Positions 1 through 12,072 of a stretch of DNA of 64,000 bases are shown here, in pieces. The DNA is from Dromaius novaehollandiae. Taxonomy: Eukaryota > Chordata > Aves > Casuariiformes > Dromaiidae. The DNA lies in contig NC_088099.1 of the NCBI RefSeq assembly GCF_036370855.1, positions 76,859,218 to 76,923,217 on the forward strand, given 5' to 3'. Position numbers and translations under genes: made by a program. The stretch's first letter is position 1, and each line of letters begins with the position of its first letter. A model generated the notes under the pieces. The model did no database searches and was not told the DNA's origin. It was given only the letters and a program-made list of their open reading frames with translations.

Positions 1-72
1 GCCTTTTCCTTTTCCTTTGCTTTTGCCTTTTCCTAACCCTGACACGGACCGCGACTGCGACTGTATTCCTAG
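1..72 (+). repeat. Tail of a preceding HOR unit
   Basis: These bases match the last 72 bases before the anchor in later units (compare 4810-4881 and 12001-12072, up to the GACTGTATTCCTAG that precedes each anchor). The array therefore continues left of the window. Confidence 0.85.
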
Positions 73-2504
73 ATGCCTTTGCCTTTAGCTGTTCCTAATC
101 CTCACGGTAAGCCTAAACATCACCGTAACCCTATCCGTAGCCCTCACCTAGATGGCTTTTCCTTGGACTGTTGTTTGCCCTTGCCTTTATCTTTCCGTGG
201 CCTGTCACTAACCCTCATGCTTAGCCTGAATGCCTTTGCGTTTACCTCTGCTTTACCTTGCCTAAGCCTAAGCCTAAGCCTGGATAGCTTTGCTGTTGCG
301 TTTGGCTTTGCCTTTGCTAAGCGTAAGCCTAGCTGCCTTTGCCTTTGTCATTGCCATTGCCTTTCGTCCCCCTCTCCCTTGCTGCCTTTGGTTTTGAGTT
401 AGTCTTTGCCTTTGCCTGCCGCTGCCGCTGACCCTTACCCTAGATGCCTTTGCCTTTTCCTCTGCCTTTTGCTAACCCGAACGGTGACCGTAACCCTAGA
501 TGCCTTTTCTTTTGCCTTTGTTTTGCCTTTGCCTAAGCCTAACCCTAAGCCTAAAGCTACTGCTAGATGGCGTTGCCTTTGCCTTTGCCCTTGCCTTTGC
601 CTTTGCCCTTGCCATGCCCTACCGCTACCCCTAAAGGTAGCCCTTAATGCCTTTGCCTTTCCCAACCCTGACCCTACCGCTACCGCTAACCCTACTCGTA
701 AGCCTAGATTCCTTAAGCTTTGGCTTTCCTTTCCCTTTCTTGACGCTATCCCTAACCATAACCCTCACCCTCATGCTAACCTTAAGGCTAACCTGAACCC
801 TAGGCACCTTTGCCTTTGCCTTTGCCTTTTGCTTTGCCTTTGCTAACCGTAACCCTAGCCCGGCAGGCCTTTGCCTTTGCCTCTGCCTTTGCCTAAGCCT
901 AGATGCCTTTCATGTTGTCTTTGTCTTATCCTTTGCCTAAGCGTGACCCTGACCCTATCCTTAGATGCCTTTGCCTTTGCCTTTGCCTAACCCCAACTGT
1001 AAGCGTAACGCTAGATGGTTTGGCCTTTCTCTTTGCCTTTTCTTTTGCCTTGGCTTTTCCGTTTCCCTAACCCTAACCTAACGGTAACCGTAACGCTAAG
1101 CCTAACGCTAACGCTAGATGCCTTTCCTTTTCCATTGCCTTTGCCTTTGCCTTTGCTAACGCTGACCCTGACACTGACGCTAAGGCTCACCCTAAGCCTG
1201 GGTACATTTGCCTTTTCCCCTGTGTATCCCGAAGCCTAGGTGCCTTTGCCTTTGCCTTTACCTACCCGTACCGTAGCGGCAGATGCCTTTGTGTTTGCCT
1301 TTGCCTTGGCCTTTGGCTGAACCTAATCGTAAGCCTAACCCTAACCGTAACACTAGAGATGACCCTCCTTCTAAGCCTAGATTCCTTTGGCTTTGCCTTT
1401 GCCATGGCCTACTGCTACCCCTAAAGGTAACCCTTAATGCCTTTGCCTTTCCCAACCCTAACCCTACTACTAACGCTAACCCTACTGGTATGCCTAGATT
1501 CCTTAGGCTTTGGCTTTCCTTTCCCTTTCTTGATGCTATCTCTAACCATAACCCTCACCCTCATGCTAACCTTAAGGCTAACCTGAACCCTAGGCACCTT
1601 TGCCTTTGCCTTTGCCTTTTCCTTTGCCGTGGTGTAACGCGAACCCAAAGCCAAAGCCCAAATGCCTTTGCCTTTGGCTTTACCTTGCTTTGCCTTTCCT
1701 AACCCTACCGCGAACCACGACCCGAACCCGAACCCTACCCGTAACCTTAAGCCTAATCCTCCCCCTAAGCCTAACGCTCGATACCTTTGGTTTTCCCTTT
1801 AGCTAACCCTAAGCCTAACGCCAGATGCCTTTGCAGTTGCCTTTGCCTTTTCCTGAACCTCATCGTAACCCTAACCCTAATTCTCGAGCCTAGCTTGCTT
1901 TGGCTTTGCCTTTGCATTTCTTCATGCCAACTCTGACTCTAACCCGAACCCAAACCTGAACCCTAGCCCTAACCTTCGATACCTTTCCTTTTGCCTTTGC
2001 CTTGAGCTTTGGCTTTTCCTTTGCTCAGCCTAAGCCTAGATGCCTTTGCCCTTGCTTTGCCTAACACTGACCCTGACACTATGCCTAGAGCCTTTGCGTT
2101 TACCGTTTCCTAACCCTCACCGTAACTCTAACCGTAATGCGAACGCTCAGCGTCACCCTAACCCTGGATGCCTTTTCTTCTTCCTTTGCTTTGCCTTTGC
2201 TGTGGCCTTGCCCTAAGCCTAATCCTAAGCCTGAATGCCTTTAACATTGCCTTTGCCTTTGCTTTCCCTTTCCTAAGCCTGATGCGGAACCTAAACCTAA
2301 GGCCAAGGCTAATCCCTAAGACTTTCCCTGCCCCTAAAACCTAGATTCCTTTGCCTTTGGCTTTCTCTCTGCCTTGCTAACCCTAAGCCTACATGCCTTT
2401 GCCTTTGCCTATCGCTAACCCCAATGCTAGATGCCTTTTCCTTTTCCTTTGCTTTTGCCTTTTCCTAACCCTGACACTGACCGCGACCGCGACTGTATTC
2501 CTAG
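73..2504 (+). repeat. HOR unit 1, type A (2432 bp)
   Basis: This is a type A unit. Its second half carries CCATGGCCTACTGCTACC near 1402 followed by a second copy of the roughly 210-bp segment that occurs once earlier in the unit (about 612-835). It lacks the CTGCAGATGCCTTTAAATTT block that marks type B. Confidence 0.85.
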
Positions 2505-4881
2505 ATGCCTTTGCCTTTAGCTGTTCCTAATCCTCACGGTAAGCCTAAACATCACCGTAACCCTATCCGTAGCCCTCACCTAGATGGCTTTTCTTTGGAC
2601 TGTTGTTTGCCCTTGCCTTTATCTTTCCGTGGCCTGTCACTAACCCTCATGCTTAGCCTGAATGCCTTTGCGTTTACCTCTGCTTTACCTTGCCTAAGCC
2701 TAAGCCTAAGCCTAAGCCTGGATAGCTTTGCTGTTGTGTTTGGCTTTGCCTTTGCTAAGCGTAAGCCTAGCTGCCTTTGCCTTTGTCATTGCCATTGCCT
2801 TTCGTCCCCCTCCTCCTAGCTGCCTTTGGTTTTGAGTTAGTCTTTGCCTTTGCCTGCCGCTGCCGCTGACCCTAACCCTAGATGCCTTTGCCTTTTCCTC
2901 TGCCTTTTGCTAACCCGAACGGTGACCGTAACCCTAGATGCCTTTTCTTTTGCCTTTGTTTTGCCTTTGCCTAAGCCTAACCCTAAGCCTAAAGCTACTG
3001 CTAGATGGCGTTGCCTTTGCCTTTGCCCTTGCCTTTGCCATGCCCTACCGCTACCCCTAAAGGTAGCCCTTAATGCCTTTGCCTTTCCCAACCCTGACCC
3101 TACCGCTACCGCTAACCCTACGGGTATGCCTAGATTCCTTAGGCTTTGGCTTTCCTTTCCCTTTCTTGACGCTATCCCTAACGCTCACCCTCACCCTCAC
3201 GCTAACCTTAAGGCTAACCTGAACACTAGGCACCTTTGATTTTGCCTTTTCCTTTTCCTTTGCCTTTGCTAACCGTAACCCTAGCCCGGCATGCCTTTGC
3301 CCTTGCCTTTGCCTCTGCCTTTGCCTAAGCCTAGATGCCTTTCATGTTGTCTTTGCCTTATCCTTTGCCTAAGCGTGACCCTGACCCTATCCTTAGATGC
3401 CTTTGCCTTTGCCTTTGCCTAACCCCAACTGTAAGCGTAACGCTAGATGGTTTGGCCTTTCTCTTTGCCTTTTCTTTTGCCTTGGCTTTTCCGTTTCCCT
3501 AACCCTAACCTAACGGTAACCGTAACGCTAAGCCTAACGCTAACGCTAGATGCCTTTCCTTTTCCATTGCCTTTGCCTTTGCTAACGCTGACCCTGACCC
3601 TGACGCTGACGCTAAGGCTCACCCTAAGCCTGGGTACATTTGCGTTTTCCCCTGTGTATCCCGAAGCCTAGGTGCCTTTGCCTTTGCCTTTGCCTTTACC
3701 TACCCGTACCGTAGCGGCAGATGCCTTTGTCTTTGCCTTTGCCTTGGCCTTTGGCTGAACCTAATCGTAAGCCTAACCCTAACCGTAACACTAGAGATAA
3801 CCCTCCTTCTAAGCCTAGATTCCTCTGGCTTTGGCTTTGGCTTTCTTAATGCTAACCCTACCTGCAGATGCCTTTAAATTTGCCTTGGCCTTTGCCTTTG
3901 CGAACGCTAAGCGTAGATTCCTTTGCCTTTGCATGTCCTTTTGCCTTTGCCTAACCCTAGAGGCCTTTTCTTTTGCCTTTGCCTTTTCCTTTGCCGTAGC
4001 CTAACGCAAACCCAAAGCCAAAGCCCAAATGCCTTTGCCTTTGGCTTTACCTTGCTTTGCCTTTCCTAACCCTACCGCGAACCACGACCCGAACCCGAAC
4101 CCTACCCGTAACCTTAAGCCTAATCCTCCCCCTAAGCCTAATGCTCGATACCTTTGGTTTTCCCTTTAGCTAACCCTAAGCCTAACGCTAGATGCCTTTG
4201 CAGTTGCCTTTGCCTTTTCCTGAACCTCATCGTAACCCTAACCCTAACCCTAACCCTAATTCTAAGCCTAGCTTGCTTTGGCCTTGCCTTTGCATTTCTT
4301 CATGCCAACTCTGACGCTAACCTGAACCTGAACCCTAGCCCTAACCTTCGATACCTTTCCTTTTGCCTTTGCCTTGAGCTTTGGCTTTTCCTTTGCTCAG
4401 CCTAAGCCTAGATGCCTTTGCCCTTGCTTTGCCTAACACTGACCCTGACACTATGCCTAGAGCCTTTGCGTTTACGTTTCCTAACCCTCACCGTAACTCT
4501 AACCATAATGCGAACGCTCAGCGTCACCCTAACCCTGGATGCCTTTTCTTCTTCCTTTGCTTTGCCTTTGCCTTTGCCGTGGCCTTGCCCTAAGCCTAAT
4601 CCTAAGCCTGAATGCCTTTAACATTGCCTTTGCCTTTGCTTTCCCTTTCCTAAGCCTGATGCGGAACCTAAACCTAAGGCCAAGGCTAATCCCTAAGACT
4701 TTCCCTGCCCCTAAAACCTAGATTCCTTTGCCTTTGGCTTTCTCTCTGCCTTGCTAACCCTAAGCCTACATGCCTTTGCCTTTGCCTATCGCTAACCCCA
4801 ATGCTAGATGCCTTTTCCTTTTCCTTTGCTTTTGCCTTTTCCTAACCCTGACACGGACCGCGACCGCGACTGTATTCCTAG
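2505..4881 (+). repeat. HOR unit 2, type B (2377 bp)
   Basis: This is a type B unit, marked by CTACCTGCAGATGCC and TTTAAATTTGCC near 3,860-3,885. It is almost identical to the two following units at an exact 2377-bp offset. Differences seen by eye include TTTCTTTGGAC here against TTTCCTTGGAC in unit 3. Confidence 0.9.
4236..4259 (+). repeat. Perfect telomeric run, (CCCTAA)4
   Basis: Four uninterrupted CCCTAA copies lie inside unit 2 and recur at 6613-6636 and 8990-9013 at the unit period. The complementary strand is (TTAGGG)4, enough G-runs for one intramolecular G-quadruplex. Confidence 0.9.
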
Positions 4882-7258
4882 ATGCCTTTGCCTTTAGCTG
4901 TTCCTAATCCTCACGGTAAGCCTAAACATCACCGTAACCCTATCCGTAGCCCTCACCTAGATGGCTTTTCCTTGGACTGTTGTTTGCCCTTGCCTTTATC
5001 TTTCCGTGGCCTGTCACTAACCCTCATGCTTAGCCTGAATGCCTTTGCGTTTACCTCTGCTTTACCTTGCCTAAGCCTAAGCCTAAGCCTAAGCCTGGAT
5101 AGCTTTGCTGTTGTGTTTGGCTTTGCCTTTGCTAAGCGTAAGCCTAGCTGCCTTTGCCTTTGTCATTGCCATTGCCTTTCGTCCCCCTCCTCCTAGCTGC
5201 CTTTGGTTTTGAGTTAGTCTTTGCCTTTGCCTGCCGCTGCCGCTGACCCTAACCCTAGATGCCTTTGCCTTTTCCTCTGCCTTTTGCTAACCCGAACGGT
5301 GACCGTAACCCTAGATGCCTTTTCTTTTGCCTTTGTTTTGCCTTTGCCTAAGCCTAACCCTAAGCCTAAAGCTACTGCTAGATGGCGTTGCCTTTGCCTT
5401 TGCCCTTGCCTTTGCCATGCCCTACCGCTACCCCTAAAGGTAGCCCTTAATGCCTTTGCCTTTCCCAACCCTGACCCTACCGCTACCGCTAACCCTACGG
5501 GTATGCCTAGATTCCTTAGGCTTTGGCTTTCCTTTCCCTTTCTTGACGCTATCCCTAACGCTCACCCTCACCCTCACGCTAACCTTAAGGCTAACCTGAA
5601 CACTAGGCACCTTTGATTTTGCCTTTTCCTTTTCCTTTGCCTTTGCTAACCGTAACCCTAGCCCGGCATGCCTTTGCCCTTGCCTTTGCCTCTGCCTTTG
5701 CCTAAGCCTAGATGCCTTTCATGTTGTCTTTGCCTTATCCTTTGCCTAAGCGTGACCCTGACCCTATCCTTAGATGCCTTTGCCTTTGCCTTTGCCTAAC
5801 CCCAACTGTAAGCGTAACGCTAGATGGTTTGGCCTTTCTCTTTGCCTTTTCTTTTGCCTTGGCTTTTCCGTTTCCCTAACCCTAACCTAATGGTAACCGT
5901 AACGCTAAGCCTAACGCTAACGCTAGATGCCTTTCCTTTTCCATTGCCTTTGCCTTTGCTAACGCTGACCCTGACCCTGACGCTGACGCTAAGGCTCACC
6001 CTAAGCCTGGGTACATTTGCGTTTTCCCCTGTGTATCCCGAAGCCTAGGTGCCTTTGCCTTTGCCTTTGCCTTTACCTACCCGTACCGTAGCGGCAGATG
6101 CCTTTGTCTTTGCCTTTGCCTTGGCCTTTGGCTGAACCTAATCGTAAGCCTAACCCTAACCGTAACACTAGAGATAACCCTCCTTCTAAGCCTAGATTCC
6201 TCTGGCTTTGGCTTTGGCTTTCTTAATGCTAACCCTACCTGCAGATGCCTTTAAATTTGCCTTGGCCTTTGCCTTTGCGAACGCTAAGCGTAGATTCCTT
6301 TGCCTTTGCATGTCCTTTTGCCTTTGCCTAACCCTAGAGGCCTTTTCTTTTGCCTTTGCCTTTTCCTTTGCCGTAGCCTAACGCAAACCCAAAGCCAAAG
6401 CCCAAATGCCTTTGCCTTTGGCTTTACCTTGCTTTGCCTTTCCTAACCCTACCGCGAACCACGACCCGAACCCGAACCCTACCCGTAACCTTAAGCCTAA
6501 TCCTCCCCCTAAGCCTAATGCTCGATACCTTTGGTTTTCCCTTTAGCTAACCCTAAGCCTAACGCTAGATGCCTTTGCAGTTGCCTTTGCCTTTTCCTGA
6601 ACCTCATCGTAACCCTAACCCTAACCCTAACCCTAATTCTAAGCCTAGCTTGCTTTGGCCTTGCCTTTGCATTTCTTCATGCCAACTCTGACGCTAACCT
6701 GAACCTGAACCCTAGCCCTAACCTTCGATACCTTTCCTTTTGCCTTTGCCTTGAGCTTTGGCTTTTCCTTTGCTCAGCCTAAGCCTAGATGCCTTTGCCC
6801 TTGCTTTGCCTAACACTGACCCTGACACTATGCCTAGAGCCTTTGCGTTTACGTTTCCTAACCCTCACCGTAACTCTAACCATAATGCGAACGCTCAGCG
6901 TCACCCTAACCCTGGATGCCTTTTCTTCTTCCTTTGCTTTGCCTTTGCCTTTGCCGTGGCCTTGCCCTAAGCCTAATCCTAAGCCTGAATGCCTTTAACA
7001 TTGCCTTTGCCTTTGCTTTCCCTTTCCTAAGCCTGATGCGGAACCTAAACCTAAGGCCAAGGCTAATCCCTAAGACTTTCCCTGCCCCTAAAACCTAGAT
7101 TCCTTTGCCTTTGGCTTTCTCTCTGCCTTGCTAACCCTAAGCCTACATGCCTTTGCCTTTGCCTATCGCTAACCCCAATGCTAGATGCCTTTTCCTTTTC
7201 CTTTGCTTTTGCCTTTTCCTAACCCTGACACGGACCGCGACCGCGACTGTATTCCTAG
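4882..7258 (+). repeat. HOR unit 3, type B (2377 bp)
   Basis: This is the middle of three consecutive near-identical type B units. A private difference is CCTAATGGTAACC near 5,886, where the neighbours have CCTAACGGTAACC. It contains four perfect CCCTAA copies at 6613-6636. Confidence 0.9.
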
Positions 7259-9635
7259 ATGCCTTTGCCTTTAGCTGTTCCTAATCCTCACGGTAAGCCT
7301 AAACATCACCGTAACCCTATCCGTAGCCCTCACCTAGATGGCTTTTCCTTGGACTGTTGTTTGCCCTTGCCTTTATCTTTCCGTGGCCTGTCACTAACCC
7401 TCATGCTTAGCCTGAATGCCTTTGCGTTTACCTCTGCTTTACCTTGCCTAAGCCTAAGCCTAAGCCTAAGCCTGGATAGCTTTGCTGTTGTGTTTGGCTT
7501 TGCCTTTGCTAAGCGTAAGCCTAGCTGCCTTTGCCTTTGTCATTGCCATTGCCTTTCGTCCCCCTCCTCCTAGCTGCCTTTGGTTTTGAGTTAGTCTTTG
7601 CCTTTGCCTGCCGCTGCCGCTGACCCTAACCCTAGATGCCTTTGCCTTTTCCTCTGCCTTTTGCTAACCCGAACGGTGACCGTAACCCTAGATGCCTTTT
7701 CTTTTGCCTTTGTTTTGCCTTTGCCTAAGCCTAACCCTAAGCCTAAAGCTACTGCTAGATGGCGTTGCCTTTGCCTTTGCCCTTGCCTTTGCCATGCCCT
7801 ACCGCTACCCCTAAAGGTAGCCCTTAATGCCTTTGCCTTTCCCAACCCTGACCCTACCGCTACCGCTAACCCTACGGGTATGCCTAGATTCCTTAGGCTT
7901 TGGCTTTCCTTTCCCTTTCTTGACGCTATCCCTAACGCTCACCCTCACCCTCACGCTAACCTTAAGGCTAACCTGAACACTAGGCACCTTTGATTTTGCC
8001 TTTTCCTTTTCCTTTGCCTTTGCTAACCGTAACCCTAGCCCGGCATGCCTTTGCCCTTGCCTTTGCCTCTGCCTTTGCCTAAGCCTAGATGCCTTTCATG
8101 TTGTCTTTGCCTTATCCTTTGCCTAAGCGTGACCCTGACCCTATCCTTAGATGCCTTTGCCTTTGCCTTTGCCTAACCCCAACTGTAAGCGTAACGCTAG
8201 ATGGTTTGGCCTTTCTCTTTGCCTTTTCTTTTGCCTTGGCTTTTCCGTTTCCCTAACCCTAACCTAACGGTAACCGTAACGCTAAGCCTAACGCTAACGC
8301 TAGATGCCTTTCCTTTTCCATTGCCTTTGCCTTTGCTAACGCTGACCCTGACCCTGACGCTGACGCTAAGGCTCACCCTAAGCCTGGGTACATTTGCGTT
8401 TTCCCCTGTGTATCCCGAAGCCTAGGTGCCTTTGCCTTTGCCTTTGCCTTTACCTACCCGTACCGTAGCGGCAGATGCCTTTGTCTTTGCCTTTGCCTTG
8501 GCCTTTGGCTGAACCTAATCGTAAGCCTAACCCTAACCGTAACACTAGAGATAACCCTCCTTCTAAGCCTAGATTCCTCTGGCTTTGGCTTTGGCTTTCT
8601 TAATGCTAACCCTACCTGCAGATGCCTTTAAATTTGCCTTGGCCTTTGCCTTTGCGAACGCTAAGCGTAGATTCCTTTGCCTTTGCATGTCCTTTTGCCT
8701 TTGCCTAACCCTAGAGGCCTTTTCTTTTGCCTTTGCCTTTTCCTTTGCCGTAGCCTAACGCAAACCCAAAGCCAAAGCCCAAATGCCTTTGCCTTTGGCT
8801 TTACCTTGCTTTGCCTTTCCTAACCCTACCGCGAACCACGACCCGAACCCGAACCCTACCCGTAACCTTAAGCCTAATCCTCCCCCTAAGCCTAACGCTC
8901 GATACCTTTGGTTTTCCCTTTAGCTAACCCTAAGCCTAACGCTAGATGCCTTTGCAGTTGCCTTTGCCTTTTCCTGAACCTCATCGTAACCCTAACCCTA
9001 ACCCTAACCCTAATTCTAAGCCTAGCTTGCTTTGGCCTTGCCTTTGCATTTCTTCATGCCAACTCTGACGCTAACCTGAACCTGAACCCTAGCCCTAACC
9101 TTCGATACCTTTCCTTTTGCCTTTGCCTTGAGCTTTGGCTTTTCCTTTGCTCAGCCTAAGCCTAGATGCCTTTGCCCTTGCTTTGCCTAACACTGACCCT
9201 GACACTATGCCTAGAGCCTTTGCGTTTACGTTTCCTAACCCTCACCGTAACTCTAACCATAATGCGAACGCTCAGCGTCACCCTAACCCTGGATGCCTTT
9301 TCTTCTTCCTTTGCTTTGCCTTTGCCTTTGCCGTGGCCTTGCCCTAAGCCTAATCCTAAGCCTGAATGCCTTTAACATTGCCTTTGCCTTTGCTTTCCCT
9401 TTCCTAAGCCTGATGCGGAACCTAAACCTAAGGCCAAGGCTAATCCCTAAGACTTTCCCTGCCCCTAAAACCTAGATTCCTTTGCCTTTGGCTTTCTCTC
9501 TGCCTTGCTAACCCTAAGCCTACATGCCTTTGCCTTTGCCTATCGCTAACCCCAATGCTAGATGCCTTTTCCTTTTCCTTTGCTTTTGCCTTTTCCTAAC
9601 CCTGACACGGACCGCGACCGCGACTGTATTCCTAG
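7259..9635 (+). repeat. HOR unit 4, type B (2377 bp)
   Basis: This is the third near-identical type B unit. It has CCTAACGCTCGATACC near 8,890, where units 2 and 3 have CCTAATGCTCGATACC, so the copies are distinct sequences rather than one copied block. Confidence 0.9.
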
Positions 9636-12072
9636 ATGCCTTTGCCTTTAGCTGTTCCTAATCCTCACGGTAAGCCTAAACATCACCGTAACCCTATCCG
9701 TAGCCCTCACCTAGATGGCTTTTCCTTGGACTGTTGTTTGCCCTTGCCTTTATCTTTCCGTGGCCTGTCACTAACCCTCATGCTTAGCCTGAATGCCTTT
9801 GCGTTTACCTCTGCTTTACCTTGCCTAAGCCTAAGCCTAAGCCTGGATAGCTTTGCCTTTGCTAAGCGTAAGCCTAGCTGCCTTTGCCTTTGTCATTGCC
9901 ATTGCCTTTCGTCCCCCTCTCCCTTGCTGCCTTTGGTTTTGAGTTAGTCTTTGCCTTTGCCTGCCGCTGCCGCTGACCCTAACCCTAGATGCCTTTGCCT
10001 TTTCCTCTGCCTTTTGCTAACCCGAACGGTGACCATAACCCTAGATGCCTTTTCTTTTGCCTTTGTTTTGCCTTTGCCTAAGCCTAACCCTCAGCCTAAA
10101 GCTACTGCTAGATGGCGTTGCCTTTGCCTTTGCCCTTGCCTTTGCCTTTGCCCTTGCCATGCCCTACTGCGACCCCTAAAGGTAACCCTTAATGCCTTTG
10201 CCTTTCCCAACCCTGACCCTACCGCTACCGCTAACCCTACTCGTAAGCCTAGATTCCTTAGGCTTTGGCTTTCCTTTCCCTTTCTTGACGCTATCCCTAA
10301 CCATAACCCTCACCCTCATGCTAACCTTAAGGCTAACCTGAACCCTAGGCGCCTTTGCCTTTGCCTTTGCTAACCGTAACCCTAGCCCGGCAGGCCTCTG
10401 CCTTTGCCTCTGCCTTTGCCTCTGCCTTTGCCTCTGTCTTTGCCTAAGCCTAGATGCCTTTCATGTTGTCTTTGCCTTATCCTTTGCCTAAGCGTGACCC
10501 TGACCCTATCCTTAGATGCCTTTGCCTTTGCCTTTGCCTAACCCCAACTGTAAGCGTAACGCTAGATGGTTTGGCCTTTCTCTTTGCCTTTTCTTTTGCC
10601 TTGGCTTTTCCGTTTCCCTAACCCTAACCTAACGGTAACCGTAACGCTAAGCCTAACGCTAACGCTAGATGCCTTTCCTTTTCCATTGCCTTTGCCTTTG
10701 CTAACGCTGACCCTGACCCTGACGCTGACGCTAAGGCTCACCCTAAGCCTGGGTACATTTGCCTTTTCCCCTGTGTATCCCGAAGCCTAGGTGCCTTTGC
10801 CTTTGCCTTTGCCTTTACCTACCCGTACCGTAGCGGCAGATGCCTTTGTGTTTGCCTTTGCCTTGGCCTTTGGCTGAACCTAATCGTAAGCCTAACCCTA
10901 ACCGTAACACTAGAGATGACCCTCCTTCTAAGCCTAGATTCCTTTGGCTTTGCCTTTGCCATGGCCTACCGCTACCCCTAAAGGTAACCCTTAATGCCTT
11001 TGCCTTTCCCAACCCTAACCCTACTGCTAACGCTAAGCCTACTCGTGAGTCTAGATTCCTTAGGCTTTGGCTTTCCTTTCCCTTTCTTGATGCTATCTCT
11101 AACCATAACCCTCACCCTCATGCTAACCTTAAGGCTAACCTGAACCCTAGGCACCTTTGCCTTTGCCTTTGCCTTTTCCTTTGCCGTGGTGTAACGCGAA
11201 CCCAAAGCCAAAGCCCAAATGCCTTTGCCTTTGGCTTTACCTTGCTTTGCCTTTCCTAACCCTACCGCGAACCACGACCCGAACCCGAACCCGAACCCTA
11301 CCCGTAACCTTAAGCCTAATCCTCCCCCTAAGCCTAACGCTCGATACCTTTGGTTTTCCCTTTAGCTAACCCTAAGCCTAACGCTAGATGCCTTTGCAGT
11401 TGCCTTTGCCTTTTCCTGAACCTCATCGTAACCCTAACCCTAACCCTAACCCTAATTCTAAGCCTAGCTTGCTTTGGCCTTGCCTTTGCATTTCTTCATG
11501 CCAACTCTGACGCTAACCTGAACCTGAACCCTAGCCCTAACCTTCGATACCTTTCCTTTTGCCTTTGCCTTGAGCTTTGGCTTTTCCTTTGCTCAGCCTA
11601 AGCCTAGATGCCTTTGCCCTTGCTTTGCCTAACACTGACCCTGACACTATGCCTAGAGCCTTTGCGTTTACCGTTTCCTAACCCTCACCGTAACTCTAAC
11701 CGTAATGCGAACGCTCAGCGTCACCCTAACCCTGGATGCCTTTTCTTCTTCCTTTGCTTTGCCTTTGCTGTGGCCTTGCCCTAAGCCTAATCCTAAGCCT
11801 GAATGCCTTTAACATTGCCTTTGCCTTTGCTTTCCCTTTCCTAAGCCTGATGCGGAACCTAAGGCTAAGGCCAAGGCTAATCCCTAAGACTTTCCCTGCC
11901 CCTAAAACCTAGATTCCTTTGCCTTTGGCTTTCTCTCTGCCTTGCTAACCCTAAGCCTACATGCCTGTGCCTTTGCCTATCGCTAACCCCAATGCTAGAT
12001 GCCTTTTCCTTTTCCTTTGCTTTTGCCTTTTCCTAACCCTGACACGGACCGCGACCGCGACTGTATTCCTAG
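9636..12072 (+). repeat. HOR unit 5, type A (2437 bp)
   Basis: This is a type A unit, with the CCATGGCCTACCGC segment near 10,959 and no type B block. It lacks the 18-bp TGTTGYGTTTGGCTTTGC stretch present in other units after CTGGATAGCTTTGC (near 9,850), and it gains extra TGCCTCTGCCTT copies near 10,395-10,440. Confidence 0.85.

Noticed and set aside
73..402. 109-codon + strand ORF repeated in every HOR unit
   Set aside because: Its homologues differ by in-frame and out-of-frame changes between units, the composition is dictated by hexamers, and there is no start context, domain or splice signal. It is treated as satellite.
435..665. - strand Lys/Arg-rich ORFs (GKAKALRATFRG type) in the HOR units
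   Set aside because: They mirror (TTTGCC)n and (CCTAAC)n read in reverse. They resemble basic nucleic-acid-binding peptides only by composition.
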